Below, piece by piece: positions 1 through 12,195 of a stretch of DNA of 64,000 nucleotides (within the stretch, counting starts at the first letter, position 1; each line of letters starts with the position of its first letter). The stretch lies in the NCBI GenBank assembly GCA_013396655.1, contig WBMV01008435.1, positions 434,001-498,000 of the forward strand, written 5' to 3'. Origin of the DNA: Campylorhamphus procurvoides (taxonomy: Eukaryota > Chordata > Aves > Passeriformes > Dendrocolaptidae). Both the position numbers and the translations under genes were made by a program. The notes beneath the pieces are model-generated. The model had not been told where the DNA came from and did no database searches. It was given only the letters and a program-made list of their open reading frames with translations.

Positions 1-1170
1 TGTCCAGTGCACCCTATGCTCACAGAGACTCCTCCAAGTGATCTGCTGTCCTACCTGGAGTCTCTCATGGCAGTTTTATGTATTTCATCCAGTGCCAGAA
101 GTCTCATGCATTTGGGGTGCCAGAAGTGACATTTGGGGTGCAGTGATACAGCCAACTGGTTTGAGGGTTGGGCACTGCTCATAGAGGGGGATGGTGGCAT
201 TTTCTGCCCCTGCCTCCCTAGCTGTGGAGCCCAGTCACTTCCCACGTGCCAGTGGCACTTGCCTGACCTTGGAGTGATTCAGCTCAGGGGATGGACCAGC
301 AGAAAATCATATTAAAAATGAACGAGTTTTTCTCGTGAGGAAAAGAGGAGATTTCTGTTCTTTGTTCTCTTTGAAACTGTGGGCTTTCAGGTACAGCAGC
401 GCCATGCTCTGAGGTACAGTATAAAAGCAGTATATATGTCTTCAAAGTGTCTGTGAAGAGGTAGTACACAATGATCCAGTTCAGCTCCCTCAGAAATTTC
501 CTGTTGTGTTCAGTAGCTCAGGGTTTCACTGTTTTCTCTCTACTGTGTTTCTGTAGGGCTGTCACTATTCTCCTGCTTATTCTGCATGGTCAAAGACCAA
601 GATACTGTAAAATATTTCAGCAGTACACTAAAACCAGGGATGTCCCTGCACTGGAAAGCATTTATACAACTATATTTTATGTAGCATTGTTTTACCGGGC
701 TGCACTCTGCTCCTGCTCACACTACTGAAATTTGGAAGTGACTTCCAAAACATCTGTAGGTCAGTTCTGTGGATCCAGCCATGAAGGGAATGCAGGGGAA
801 AAGTAGGGTCTGCAATCTCTTTTGCTTTCTCCTCTTGCATCTTTTGGGGCAGAAATTCAGTGTGGCCTCCCTGAATGACATCGTGCTACTGATGTGTGAG
901 GTCAAGTACTGTCCTGACCTTTGTGAAGGGGGAAGTCAGATTGTGGTGGTGTCCTCATAATCATGCCTTGTTTCATGAGAAGGGGTGGTCAAAGTCCCTT
1001 CACTTCTCCCTGGTAGACCTGAGTCTGTCCCATGCTCAAACCGCAGCACTCCCTGCTCACATTTGCTGTTGCTTCTCATTAGAGAATTCACTGGATTAAT
1101 TATCAGACATGAACCAGGAGTGTAAACCCAGAATTTGCTAAAAAATGCAAATCAATATTCACAGCAGGGT

Positions 1171-1215
1171 TTGTTTTTTGGGTTTTTTTCTTTTTCTTTT
1201 TCTTTTTTTTTTTTT
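1171..1215. repeat. T-rich low-complexity tract
   Basis: Runs of T interrupted by single G or C (TTTTTTGGG, TTTTTTTCTTTTTCTTTTTC, then T13). It may be the remnant of a retroposed poly(A) tail read from the other strand, but no element body is recognisable next to it. Confidence 0.8.
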
Positions 1216-3007
1216 GAGGAGTGGCTCAAACATTTGTTCAACTGTATTCCTTACACTTGATCTATAAAAAGCAGCAAATTAAGGCTCAACATGAAGCCAC
1301 ATAACATAAAATCAAAAAGTGACAGCAGAAATGTTTCAGTATCCACCCCCCACTTGAACAAAGGAATGGTGAATAGTGTCTTGCCTGTTCCAGAAAAACT
1401 ATCACAGTGAATCAGCCTAACAAACCATGAAGTCCAGTCCTCCTTAGAGCCCAATTTTGCTAGTCAAAATGCTTGTTTTTTCTTACAATCGTAAAGAAGG
1501 GTGCCAGGTGGTGCCAGACAGTGCAATTTTAAGGGAAACCCCTGTGGTTCCTCCTTCTTCCAAAAGGAAGGCTTTTGAGATGGTGGATTGAGTATAAAAC
1601 CCAAATTTGAAGAAGTGAACTATCACAAACATGTAGGAAAATTATATTTTACTTGCCTGCAGTTACACATTCAATCAGCCTATTTGCAGATGGAGATGAA
1701 CATAGACCATGCATTCAGCACATCCTGCTTTCATTGCAAACCCCCTTTCTGCCTGCCCAGTTCCTGATATGATCTGAGTGCACACATTTGGGGATAAAGA
1801 TCTAGGGACTTTGTTCCCCACTAGTGGCCACTTTCTTTTACTGTGCCAGATCTTCCATTACACATGTCTGGGATGTGCAGCTGTGAGCCAGCCTGCCTTT
1901 TGGGGTTGTCAGAGCTGGACATACTGGGACATTTAGCATCTACTACCTGGACAGTCTAGCCTTGACTCTGCTCCTTTTCCAGAGAATTGCATATGTTTGG
2001 AATTTTTAATTCCTTCCTATTATAAAATCAATTTCTGTATCAATATGTTTTGTGAATCAGTTATTTTTCCCTAGTCCTAAACATATGATACCTCTCAGAA
2101 CAGCCACAAAACTGAGATGCCAGTCCCTTTAATTTGTGCAAGCTGGCCTCATTTCATTAGTGTAGGGATACAGACCTATCCAAAAGTTTTTGGAAGTAAT
2201 TCCATTCTTCATGCATACATCCTCCTGAAGTGTCAACTGCAAAAGCCATTTATCTTAATTTTCTGTACCCAAACTGGAGGACAGTGTTACTGTGTACCAA
2301 TTACTGCCTTGCACTGCTCTCTACCTCTCAGGTGTGTTTCAAGTCAACCTTATAACTCTGTTCCAATTTAGAAATGGTCCCAGCAGTAGCTGCACATTTG
2401 AGGTGACAAATGGTAATCTGTCCTTGCTGCTCCTTAAGTACCAGCCTAATGGACCTGAAGTCAGCTGGAAGTCACTGTAGCATGCTTTATATCAGGTTGA
2501 GGCCTCAGCTGCACCAGAGCTCCTGTGGTTGTGGCTTGCTCGTGTGACCTCCCACCACAGGAGGAACTCATACTTTTACAAACTACATGAAAGAAACAGA
2601 AAAAAAGAACCAAAGTTTATCTTCTGTAGGAGTATCTGTGCTCATAGAAGGTGTTTTTGTAGTCATGAACCAAACGGTGAGAATTTGCACCCTAAGCAGA
2701 TATTGCTCTTCTGGGAATGTTCATGGCAGAGATGTGGTGCAGTCAGGGGCAACCTGGACTGCACAGCACTGCTTTCCTTGTGCAACTGCCTGCTCAGGAC
2801 ATCTCATGGCTCCTGGTGAAGATCTGCAGTGTCTGGCCACACTGTGCACACAACGAAGTGAAAAAGCAGATCTGAGTTGGAGTTCTTAAAATTAATAGAG
2901 TACTAGAAGAAAAGTTAATAAAGTTCATAACAAATTGAATCCTTCCTTTTTTTTTTTTTTAATATCTTCTATCATACTTGGGATATCCTGGTTTGATATC
3001 TAAGATA

Positions 3008-3038
3008 TCTAAAGCCCCTGTCAGTATGGGGCTTTAGA
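3008..3038. repeat. Perfect 11-bp inverted repeat, 9-nt loop
   Basis: TCTAAAGCCCC and GGGGCTTTAGA flank TGTCAGTAT. The stem is perfect and GC-rich at the loop end, in an otherwise AT-rich stretch. Function unknown. Confidence 0.85.
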
Positions 3039-6016
3039 AACAAGAGATCTGTATAAATATATTTTATTTTCACAATAGTAACATAAAGTAGCTAAGTTAA
3101 AATAATTATTATAATTTTGCTTTAGGTAATGTCTTCTTTTTCTTTTTTTTTCATTTTTATTTTGTATTTGTTTCAGAGCCATGAGAAAGAAACATCTTGG
3201 AATGTATTTCTAGGAAAACACTCATAAGTTGGTAAGTCACATGCTCTGTTATTCCACCAAACAGAGGGGAAGTAGCAGAAGAAGACATCTCTGATGGCAC
3301 CATTCATTAAAGAAAAAGCAACTCAAAACTTCACAATACAACAAATTAACTATTAGGTACATTATCTGACTCGATGGCTGTATCTGTACTGGGGTCTTGA
3401 TAAAAAAAACAACAAACCAAAACAACTCTGTCCTACTGTGATTACTTCTGAAGTACTTTAGTGCTGCCACATCCCCCTGGCTTTGCTGTTTTAATTACTC
3501 CTGCCAGAGCGTTTGTGAAAATGCAAGAAGAAAGAGAGGCGATTGTATAGCAGTTTGACAGCTCTAATTATGAATATTTAAGAGCTGCTTAAATGTGCTC
3601 TCTTCTATCACCTAATTTCCTATCAATGACAGCATTGGAAGCACTTGTCTCATTTTTCAAATCAAAGCTTCCTCAAGCAAAATACTTGGAGACTGAATAG
3701 CTTATGCATTCTATTAATCACAGAGGGTGGGAAAAGATCCATCAAGTGCTTCAGATAGTTTGAGAGTGCTCCATCCTTGTAGAGCATTCGCTTCGCATTT
3801 CTCACAGATGAGTGCATTTGCCTCCTGTGAATGATCTTTGTGATTTTACCTCATGCAGAAATGGCTTCAGATTTATCTTCTTTTAACAGTGCATCAAATG
3901 ATACCTGAATATTTATAAAAAGAGTAAATTCTAATTGGGGTTAGTCATAGATAGGAGGAAAGAGTAGTCATATGTTGCTTTCCCAGAGGGGGATAGCTCT
4001 TACTCTGTTTCCAGTGAGTCAAGTTTCATTGAAGAAGTGTTAAGGTTTAGATGGAAAAGAGTAACCATTCCAACTTTGAAATTAACTTTCTTGATTTGGG
4101 ACAGAAACAGTATCGTTGCCTAGTGTTTATTCTGGGATTCCTGTTACTTTCTGTACTTAAGGTTGCCTTTGGCCGTGGTGGTAAAATAATCCCAAATAAT
4201 TTAATCAGTTTTGTTCTTTATGCATGTACTGAAGAGAAGTGTCTTCTCCTTACTAGATAATGTCAACAAGACTCTCCCCAGTAGTGACATGTAGATTCTG
4301 CAGGATGTGTTTAATTGCCTCAGCAGAAGAAAGGGAATCTCTTGGAAGATGTGCAGACCATACCCAGCAATATCTAGGCCGGCCCTTTGCCTCTTGTGGA
4401 TCTTGTGATGGCAGAGCTGTGTGATAAACTTCCCCAAGTTTTTTAAGGAGTCTGTGTCTGTGGCACTTGTTCCCTCCTGTTTTATTGTTACAACTTGTGA
4501 GTTTACATCCCATGTGTTACTGAAAGATGACACAAAATTAAAAAAGTCAATACTTCACTGAGCAACATCTTGTGGTATTTTCTGCTGTTACTAGAGGGGA
4601 ATATAATTTTCCTGGTCTCATCACATTTAGGAGGTTTGATGGTACAGCAAGGAGAGCTGGTCTCCAGACTGGAGAGGTGTGGGGTGCAAAAGTCATGTCT
4701 GTCTTTGTTAGATAAGAGCAGAGGGGAAAAGGTTTAGATAGGGAAGCAGAGAGAAGAAGGAATATTAAAAGAAATTGCTTGGGAAAATGAAGAGTGGGTT
4801 CAGAACTTCTTCATGTACATTGACACAGCTGGATAAAAGTGTCCTTACGCTAAGAAATGCCTAATCCCACAACTCCCACTGAAACAAGTAAGATCTGCAT
4901 CCAGTCCCTAAGAATGAACCTCTTACCGAAGACACCCACAGCTGAAAATTTTAGATTTTTATTTGCATAAAGTGTTGGTTTATATCCTGTGTTTAATCTA
5001 CATCTTCATGAGCCTAATCTTAGAAATATTTTTGTCCAGGTACCAAGCTAGAGGGAACTACAGAAAAATAAGGCTGCAAACTTTTCAAAGAGAATTCTGC
5101 TATTAACTGTTTCTAGCAGTTATGCTATTGATTATATTTCTACTTTTCCAGAAAAATCACATTTTGCCTTCTGAATGGTTGTTTTAATTTGCCTCTGATG
5201 CGCAGTCAATTTTGATAGCACAGCAATTTGTTTCTCACCATTTCTTCTTGTTTAAGGGAGAATCTATGCGCAATTCTATGCTCCCATTGGTATGTTAGCT
5301 CGTTCCTTCAGACTGTCTTTATAAACACCTTAAAACAGAGCTACAGTTTTAATTATGTAAGGCTTTTGTTGGTGTTGTTGAGGGAAGGAAGAGAGCTAAC
5401 AAAGAAAAACAAAATGCCCTTTGTTGGAAGGACGAACTGTGTCTTGAAACAACTACCAGGATTGTGGATTTCCTGCTGAGTGACAGGTGAGACTTTGAAG
5501 AATGCAGGTTGCAGCCAAACACTGGATTTGGACTCTAAAAGAGGAGACAATCCTAACTGCACTTCATGGACTGACAAAAATTAATAGAGACCCTGTGCAT
5601 TTGGCTGTGAGAAAGAATATGAGTCTGCTTACATCTTCCAGTCAAAATTATTAGTTTTTGTTAATTGAAATGATTAGCACCCAAGGCATATTAACTGTGC
5701 TGTTCACTCCAGTGTAAATGAGCTCACAGAATCACGTCCTTTAAACAAAGTTTAAAGTGGGTCAAAAATAAATTGAGTCAGTGACCTTTTCCAGTAGTTT
5801 TCCCTGGAGCAAAGCAGAATGTGTCATGTACCCGAGTAATCTATTTTTTTTCCTCAAGGTTCTCTCTTTTGTGGGGATTTTCAGCAGTCGCCAAACTTTG
5901 GCACCTGAGTTCTGCTGGTCACAGCTTGTGCTGCAGCCTCAAAGCACTTCCATAACTCTACTGACACGGTGCAACTGATGCTTCTTCAGACCCAGAGAAC
6001 AAAGTAAGCACAGGCT

Positions 6017-6315
6017 TACAGAATGGTAAAGGTGGGAAGGGACCTGGAGGGCTCCTGGTTCAACCCTTTGCTCATGCAAAGCCACCTAGACCACATGGCC
6101 CAGGACTATGTCCAGGTGGCTTTTGGGTATCTCCAGGGATGGAGACTCCACAATCTCCCTGGGTAACCTGTGCCAGGTCTTGGTCACACTCAGTGAAAAA
6201 GTGTTTCCTCATGTTCAGAGGGAACCTCCTGTGTTTCAGTTTGTGCCGTTGTCTCTGGTCCTGGCACTGGGCACCTCTGAAAAGAGTCTGGCTCTGTTCT
6301 CATTATACCCTCCAC
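6017..6315 (-). mobile_element. CR1 LINE fragment, 3' part, antisense
   Basis: Read on the - strand this is the 3' end of a chicken-repeat-1 LINE. On the + strand it runs from GAATGGTAAAGGTGGGAAGG through typical antisense CR1 phrases: CCACCTAGACCACATGGCCC, GTCCAGGTGGCTTTTGGGTA, GGATGGAGACTCCACAATCT, AACCTGTGCCAGG, and TTCAGAGGGAACCTCCTGTG. The terminal octamers are eroded. CR1 copies are usually 5'-truncated, and this one has no usable reading frame. Confidence 0.93.
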
Positions 6316-7199
6316 CTTTACATCACTTCATGCCAAAATACTGTACTGCTGTATTAATCACCTTAACAAACTTCCAGGCCTGACTAGTGCGGGTGTGTGA
6401 TGCAGGGGACAGGAAGAAATATTTCAATAGGCTTTTGATGAGTTGATGTATGAAGAGGCAAATGAATTATGTAATTTCTACTAATTTGTCACTGGAATCC
6501 ATAGTTACTTGGGGTATAAGAACAAGAACAAAGAACTTTAATACCACAACTCTCTGTGCCAATTAATGTTTGTGGTTTATATCAGGCAGCCATTTGATGA
6601 AATAAATAATAGCTGATGCAGAAAACTGAAGGGCTAATTTCTTCTCTCTCAAATGAGTGTTCTACACATCTGATTAGATGCTCTCATGTATTCTTTCAGT
6701 CTACGGTTTCTTCTCTCTGGAAGAGCTCTGGAGAAGTGGTGTGTCAGGCTGAGAGCAGGTCACTGAGCCCAGGTCTCCCACTTGCTGGCTGATTGTTGCT
6801 TCAACTAAATTACTGTACTAAAATGAAGAAATTGTTCATCTTTGCTGTTTTGTGTGGGCCTTTATGTATTAGGACATGCAGAGATTTGCTTCTTGAGTGA
6901 TTCAAGCGCTGCAGACAAAACAGAGAGCTGTCAGTTTGTAGATCTTGAGAGGATGCAGAGATGAGCCAAGGAGCTAGACTTAATATTGCCATGGCTGGGG
7001 CACTTCTAAGAAGACCTAGGTGCAGATTTTTACACTGTAGGTGTATGTGCAGTGTAGCTGCCCCCAGTGTTAGTGAGTCCTTACAGTAGTGACTTGCACT
7101 AGGGTCATGGTCTATAGTACTCAGTCAGGATCTCTTGCACAGCCGCATATCTCAAAACAAAGGCTGGGACAAATCTCATCCAACTTTATCTGGTTATTA
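6316..7199. other. Intergenic DNA between two CR1 fragments
   Basis: AT-rich single-copy-looking sequence. No gene, repeat or RNA gene recognised. Confidence 0.5.
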
Positions 7200-7365
7200 G
7201 ATAACTACCTTGGGGCTGAGGCCAATGGTATGAGGTTCAACAATGCAAAGTGCCAGGTCCTGCACTTGGGTCATAACAACCCCATGCAGCACTACAGGGT
7301 TGTGGCAGAGTGGCTGGAAAGCTGCCCAGCACAAAAGGGTCTGGGGGTTGCTGGTTCACAGCAAG
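7200..7365 (+). mobile_element. CR1 LINE fragment, internal ORF2 region, sense
   Basis: GAGGCCAATGGTATGAGGTT, CAAAGTGCCAGGTCCTGCAC, TTGGGTCATAACAACCCCATG and GAGTGGCTGGAAAGCTGCCC match the reverse-transcriptase C-terminal region of CR1 in sense. In frame it gives [20 protein letters not shown], a CR1 reverse-transcriptase signature. Both ends fade into unrelated sequence, so it is a small internal remnant lacking the CR1 3' end. Confidence 0.88.
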
Positions 7366-8559
7366 GTACTTCTAAAAAGACATTTGTTCAACTCACCTCA
7401 AATGAGCTGAACTGCCTCTGGAGGTGGTTTTCTCTTGCTGCTGCTGGGAGAGGGAGTGAAAACAGTTAACTGAGGCAGAAAGGCTGGAGTGGGATTTAGG
7501 TGCAGATTACAACTAGGTGCCTACAAGTATGAATCTCTATGGTGTGGATTGGTGTCTAAATTCATATATAGCCACTTGAAATCCTTCAGAGAAACAAATG
7601 TACTTACTCAAGGCTGGCAGATATATCATAGGACCTACCAGAGACACCAACACTTCTGAAGTAGCAGCTGGAGGTCAGGAGGGGTACAGTAGGATATTCC
7701 AAAAGCACAATAAGATGCCTATCCTTGGACAAGAGGAATCAAGCCCCTACTCAGAGCAGACAATGTAGCTTACTGTGAAAGATCTGTGCAAATCCCTCTG
7801 AATCCCGGGGGTTTGGCAGCCTTGGCTCAGGACCAGCTTAGATGTGGTCATCCCTGTGGAATCACAGGGTTTGTGGCTAATGACGGTTCCCGTTGCCATG
7901 TCTGCTCAGCTCTTCTTGCCTGGATGCTCCAGAAAAGCACCCAGTGTCAGCAAGGCTGCTGCCCTGCCTATCCTGCTGCCACCCTTGAGTCCTAGCTCCC
8001 CTTCCAAAGCAGGCCCGCTTGCTGCTCTCTGACACTCAACACAGTGATTTGGCCCACCAAAAAGTAAACAACTTCTGGCTGGCCAGCTCTTTACCCACCC
8101 CTGACTGTATCAATTAGAGCTCTGCTGGCAATGGTGGGAAGCTTAGACACTTGTCTCCCATGGCAACATCTGTCACAGCTAAATGCATGTGTCTGAAACA
8201 AAGGAGGAATTTCACTTTTACCGTTTGGACAGTCAATGCTCAGGTCAGTTCCCTTGACATAGGGGTTTCGAGATAGCCCATCCCATGGCAAGGCTGGAGG
8301 ATATCATGCAGGAGCAGCAGGAAATCTGTATCTTGCTGGAGCAGTGCAGGAGGCTGGGAGGCAGAGCCTAAGGGACCTTGCATGGGGCGAGGGGCTCACA
8401 TTCAGGCAGATGGTTTCTGCCTTTAAAATCAGTTGAGATGACTCTCTCATGGAAAGCCTGATATGCCCTTTAGCCTTGAATTTGTATGTTTTTTCTGTGC
8501 AAAGTGAACATAAAATGCCATTTGCACACCCTGCTGTGGGTCAAAATCAGAATGACTAT
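7366..8559. other. Intergenic DNA
   Basis: Mixed composition, somewhat GC-richer at 7,790-8,030. No gene or recognised repeat. Confidence 0.5.
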
Positions 8560-8890
8560 GTGGGGCCAAGCAGTGGGGAACCAGCTGGGGACCCACTGCC
8601 TTAGCAGGGAGCCTGTCAGCTGAGGGGCACTGGAGCAGCCCTGGGCTTCAGGCACATACCTGGGGATGGGTTGAGGTTGGGACAGGGTGTCAGTCCATGG
8701 GTGGGGGTCAGGATCAGGTCCAGTGGGGGGAACTGAAGTCAGACATAGCCCAGGATAGCCAGGTTTGGCTCTGGCTATGTTCTCCTATGGGGAAGGGGTT
8801 GTGCTGGCATTGAGCTGCTGTGACAAGCCTGATGGCAGCACCCAGAGCAGGGGATGCACTCAGGGCTCTGCTGCTGTCACTGTGGCTCCT
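8560..8890 (-). repeat. Unnamed interspersed repeat, copy A (inverted relative to copy B)
   Basis: The reverse complement of this stretch aligns by eye with 14,025-14,395. Shared phrases include GCCCTGAGTGCATCCCCTG versus GCCCTGAGCACATCCCCTG, GGACTGACACCCTGTCCCAA versus GGGCTGACATCCCATCCCAA, then CCTCAACCCATCCCCAGG versus CCTCAACCCATCTCCAGG. No coding potential. Family not identified; it could be a solo LTR, an unusual part of CR1 or a non-autonomous element. Confidence 0.7.
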
Positions 8891-11800
8891 TGTAGCTTTA
8901 CAGCTCCCTTCCCAACCATCAGTGTGTGCCCACTGCCCCCTTTAAAACACCCAAGGAGCAAATTTCTGCCTCTAAAATGCACCTGGTGCTCCTTTTGAAT
9001 TCAGTGAAGAACAGAGCAAAATCATAGAATCTGCTTTCTCAAGTTATAAACTTGCTTCAGATACATTTTGCTGTTATTGACATAAATGACAGTATGTTAT
9101 AAGGGCATGTACTTGTTTGATGCCCGGTGTGTGTAAAGCAGTGCATAGAATCTGAATTCTGCTGCACGATGACTTTTGGTTTTATATGCAAAAGGGATGC
9201 AAAACCCACCATCAGTCTGCATAATTTCCTATTGTACATTTCTGCATCATTAGTGAGATTTTGCAACAGTTCTCTGTATAAAGATGTTCCTAAAATAACT
9301 GTATGGATCCTGCATCTTACCCACAACTGTATCAGAGGATGTGTGGGAGGTGTCAACAAAGCCACTAGGTGGATTTGAATATCTAATTAGTGTAGTGGGA
9401 ACTTTGTTAATTATTTGCAAGAATCTAACTATTCTAAAATGTGTTTAAGATACAGCTTCCATGTTTAATTTTTTTTATTGTCTTATATTATAGACAAGAT
9501 AACAGCACTGAGGAAACTAACGGGACACCCACCAAAGGCACTTGCTTGACCATAAGTGGATCATTTTCCTCATTCTTGTGCATAGAACAATATGCTGCTT
9601 TAGTTTTTGTATTAAAAAAAAATTATCTACCTCAGGATCCTGCTATCCTTCCTTGAAAAGGAAAACAAAGGCATACTTCAACATAATTCAAGACAAACAA
9701 ATTAATCAAAATATTTGTGTATTTGGAGGGGGGGGTAATGTCAATATTTTATGTAGGTGTGTAAGCCTTAAGCTGTATTTGTAATGTAGGGTCATTCAAT
9801 TTTCCTTCCAGATTTAGCTCTTTCTCAGAATAGAACAGTTTTGGTAACAACCAGTTTTCTATGAAGAATAAGCTAAATTTTGGGGGTTTAGGTCAGCAGA
9901 AAAAGTGATGAAAACTTTCATAGCTAAATTTTCCTAGTGAATGGATTTTTGAGTAAAGGATTCAACTGTGTTAGAATTTTTCCTATTTTTTAGCAACTTT
10001 TACAGAATTTTCCATATTGAACATAGTGCAATATCTTTTGAACTCATTTGACCCCAATTGCATCAAACCTTCAAAAGTGGTCTGTGTTAATGTTTTCTGC
10101 TGGGGAGTTGTGAGAGAGACCATTTTGGATTTTTTCCCCCCTAATTACTAGTTTAAATAGGACTTTCCCAAGTGGATTCTTGCTTCAATTTGGGTGTGAG
10201 TCATCATTTAGACTTGATTGGGTTCATATTTTCAATAAGGTCTTGCACAGGGTTTTATGAGGAGATTTGCAAGATGGTAGTAAGTGAAATGATGAACTGT
10301 TACAGTCAAGGAAAAGAAGAAGCCTCAGCTTTTGGGATGATGGCCATATGAGTGAAGTAAGGGTAGAAGAAATCAGAATAGGGTTACTTAGCCAGTTCTG
10401 GCCAGTCTTCCCTGCACCCCCAGGACTCCCACAAATGAGGAGTGACCCCAACCAATCTCATGACCTCAGTTCCATCTTGCCCTTTGTGGGGGATGAGGCA
10501 GACAGTGAGAACTCACATTTTTTTAAGTTTTAGAAGTTACTGTCAGAATTCTGGAGAGACCTAAGATTGCTACCTACAATTTCAGGTAAATAAGAATTTT
10601 TCATTTCCTGTGCATGGTGTTTTGTTTTTTTGGTATAGGCTGCATTTTTTAAAAAGTTAATTTTTGTGGTGTGCCTGGGTAGCAGTCATGTTCAGTCATT
10701 TTTTCTAGGTTTAATTCAAATGGAATTTTCCCTAACTAGTCTTAAGTATAGTTTTAAGTGTTTGCTCTTCCTATTGCCTGGTTGAACTCATTTGTTTCCA
10801 GATCTCTAGGGCAAAGGGAGTCAGATCCATGCCACATCTCTTCAATAAAACAACAATCTATATCTAGATCTCTATTATACCTCACATGTAATTTCTGGTT
10901 CTCTATTATACCTCACATGTAAGTACTTTGTCTAGGGTAGGAGGGTGTGGAAGGACAGTATTACTTATGGATGAGTCTCCAAAATGAGTTTTTCTAGAAG
11001 AAACTTGATTTCCAGTTTTCTTCTGCAGTTCGAGCACAACCTTTGATGCACTGCTGACAGTGTGACCATTCATTGCTCTGACAGATCCTTTTGCCTCCTG
11101 ATTATTCCTCTGTATCCCTTGCATGTGGGAAAAAAACCCCACTTATGTCCCTGTCCTAAAAGAGCTTTCTAATTGTCTTGCTGTGTTTGGCTGGAATTCA
11201 ATCAATAATAAAAAAGGTATTTATTCCTAACCCAAGTTTTAACTATTCGGTCAAGAACTGCCTCAAAAAAAAAAAAAAAGAAAAAAACCCAAAACCTCCT
11301 AAAAACCCAAACCTCACTAACACTAAAACTCCTAAACCCAAAGCAAGAAATGTATTTAAACAGTCACATAAGTTTAGGGGAAGGTTGGGATAAAGCAGGG
11401 GCCGGGTGAAATACACATAGTCTTTGAATAGAGGGGCTGTGTGGAAGGTCCTGTGGGCTCTGTGCAGTAGAAGTTTCTCTGCCATGTAATCCAGCATGTT
11501 CTGGCACATGAACCAACCTGACAAGAGCATGTAAATTCAATAGGTCATGAGAATGGATGTAACAGGAAGGGGCTGCACTGCTTCAGGAACAGGAGGCAGC
11601 AGGTCACAGACCGCTAGAACAACTTCTTTAGCTTTCAATCTGCCCCTGCCAACATTTCTGTGTCCTTTGCAGAAGACAGATTAGTCTTCAGGCTGGCTGG
11701 CTCTAACCCAAAGACTCTAGGCCAAGAGCCCCTGCTATACATCATCTGCAGAGGTGCTCAGAAGGTCAATTAGGCAGGAGTTTGGTACCTGTATTCATAG

Positions 11801-11974
11801 ACTGGTCCCTGATTGCAGCCTCTCAGGGCAGAGAAAGCATAGATACCTAACGCTAGGGGGATGCCTTTGCAGATGGTTAGTGCTAGCAGAACTGTGCTGA
11901 TTTCCAGTACTTGGTAATCTGGTGCCCCATAAACTGGAAAAAGGTTTTCAAGGTGACAGGGCAAGCCACAATGA
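8891..11974. other. Intergenic DNA
   Basis: AT-rich, no gene recognised. Contains a 23-nt direct repeat (10,869-10,891 and 10,900-10,922, period 31) and an A-run at 11,265-11,279 followed by a CCTAAACCC-like A/C-rich stretch to about 11,345. The latter is not a true telomeric repeat. Confidence 0.5.
10869..10922. repeat. Short tandem duplication, 31-bp period
   Basis: Two identical 23-nt copies containing CTATTATACCTCACATGT are separated by 8 nt (TTTCTGGT). A recent local duplication is the simplest reading. Confidence 0.9.
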
Positions 11975-12195
11975 GCACAAGTTATTCCAGGGGATATCCA
12001 GGAAAAAAAAATCTCCATGAGAGTAGTTAAACATTGGAAGAGGGTGCCCAGAGAAGTGGTAACATCTCCCCCGCTATGAGTCACTCAAACCTTGGCTTGG
12101 CAGAACCCTTGGTAACCTAATCTGAGGCTTTGCTTTCAAAGGGCAGTAGGACCAGGGATTATCCAGAGGTCCTTTCCCATCTTGGCTTCTGTATT
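11975..12195 (+). mobile_element. CR1 LINE fragment, 3' part, sense, degraded
   Basis: GGGGATATCCAGGAAAAAAA, GAGAGTAGTTAAACATTGGA, GAGGGTGCCCAGAGAAGTGG, GTAACCTAATCTGA and ATCCAGAGGTCCTTTCCCAT follow the order of the CR1 3' end. Many mismatches show that it is old. The ATTCTRTG octamers are not preserved. Confidence 0.82.

Larger units (their letters stand above)
1..6016. other. Intergenic DNA, gene desert
   Basis: No gene recognised on either strand; the open frames (at most about 110 codons) have no domain, splice or codon signature. Contains T-rich tracts (1,171-1,215 and 2,947-2,960), a short perfect hairpin near 3,008-3,038, and an AT-rich block at about 3,480-3,720 with homeodomain-like TAAT/ATTA motifs that may be a conserved non-coding element. 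A partial tandem duplication of about 25 bp with CATTTGGGGTGC occurs at 94-141. Confidence 0.6.

Noticed and set aside
11280..11345. A/C-rich stretch with CCTAAACCC, telomere-like
   Set aside because: No regular CCCTAA repeat; only scattered look-alikes after an A-run.
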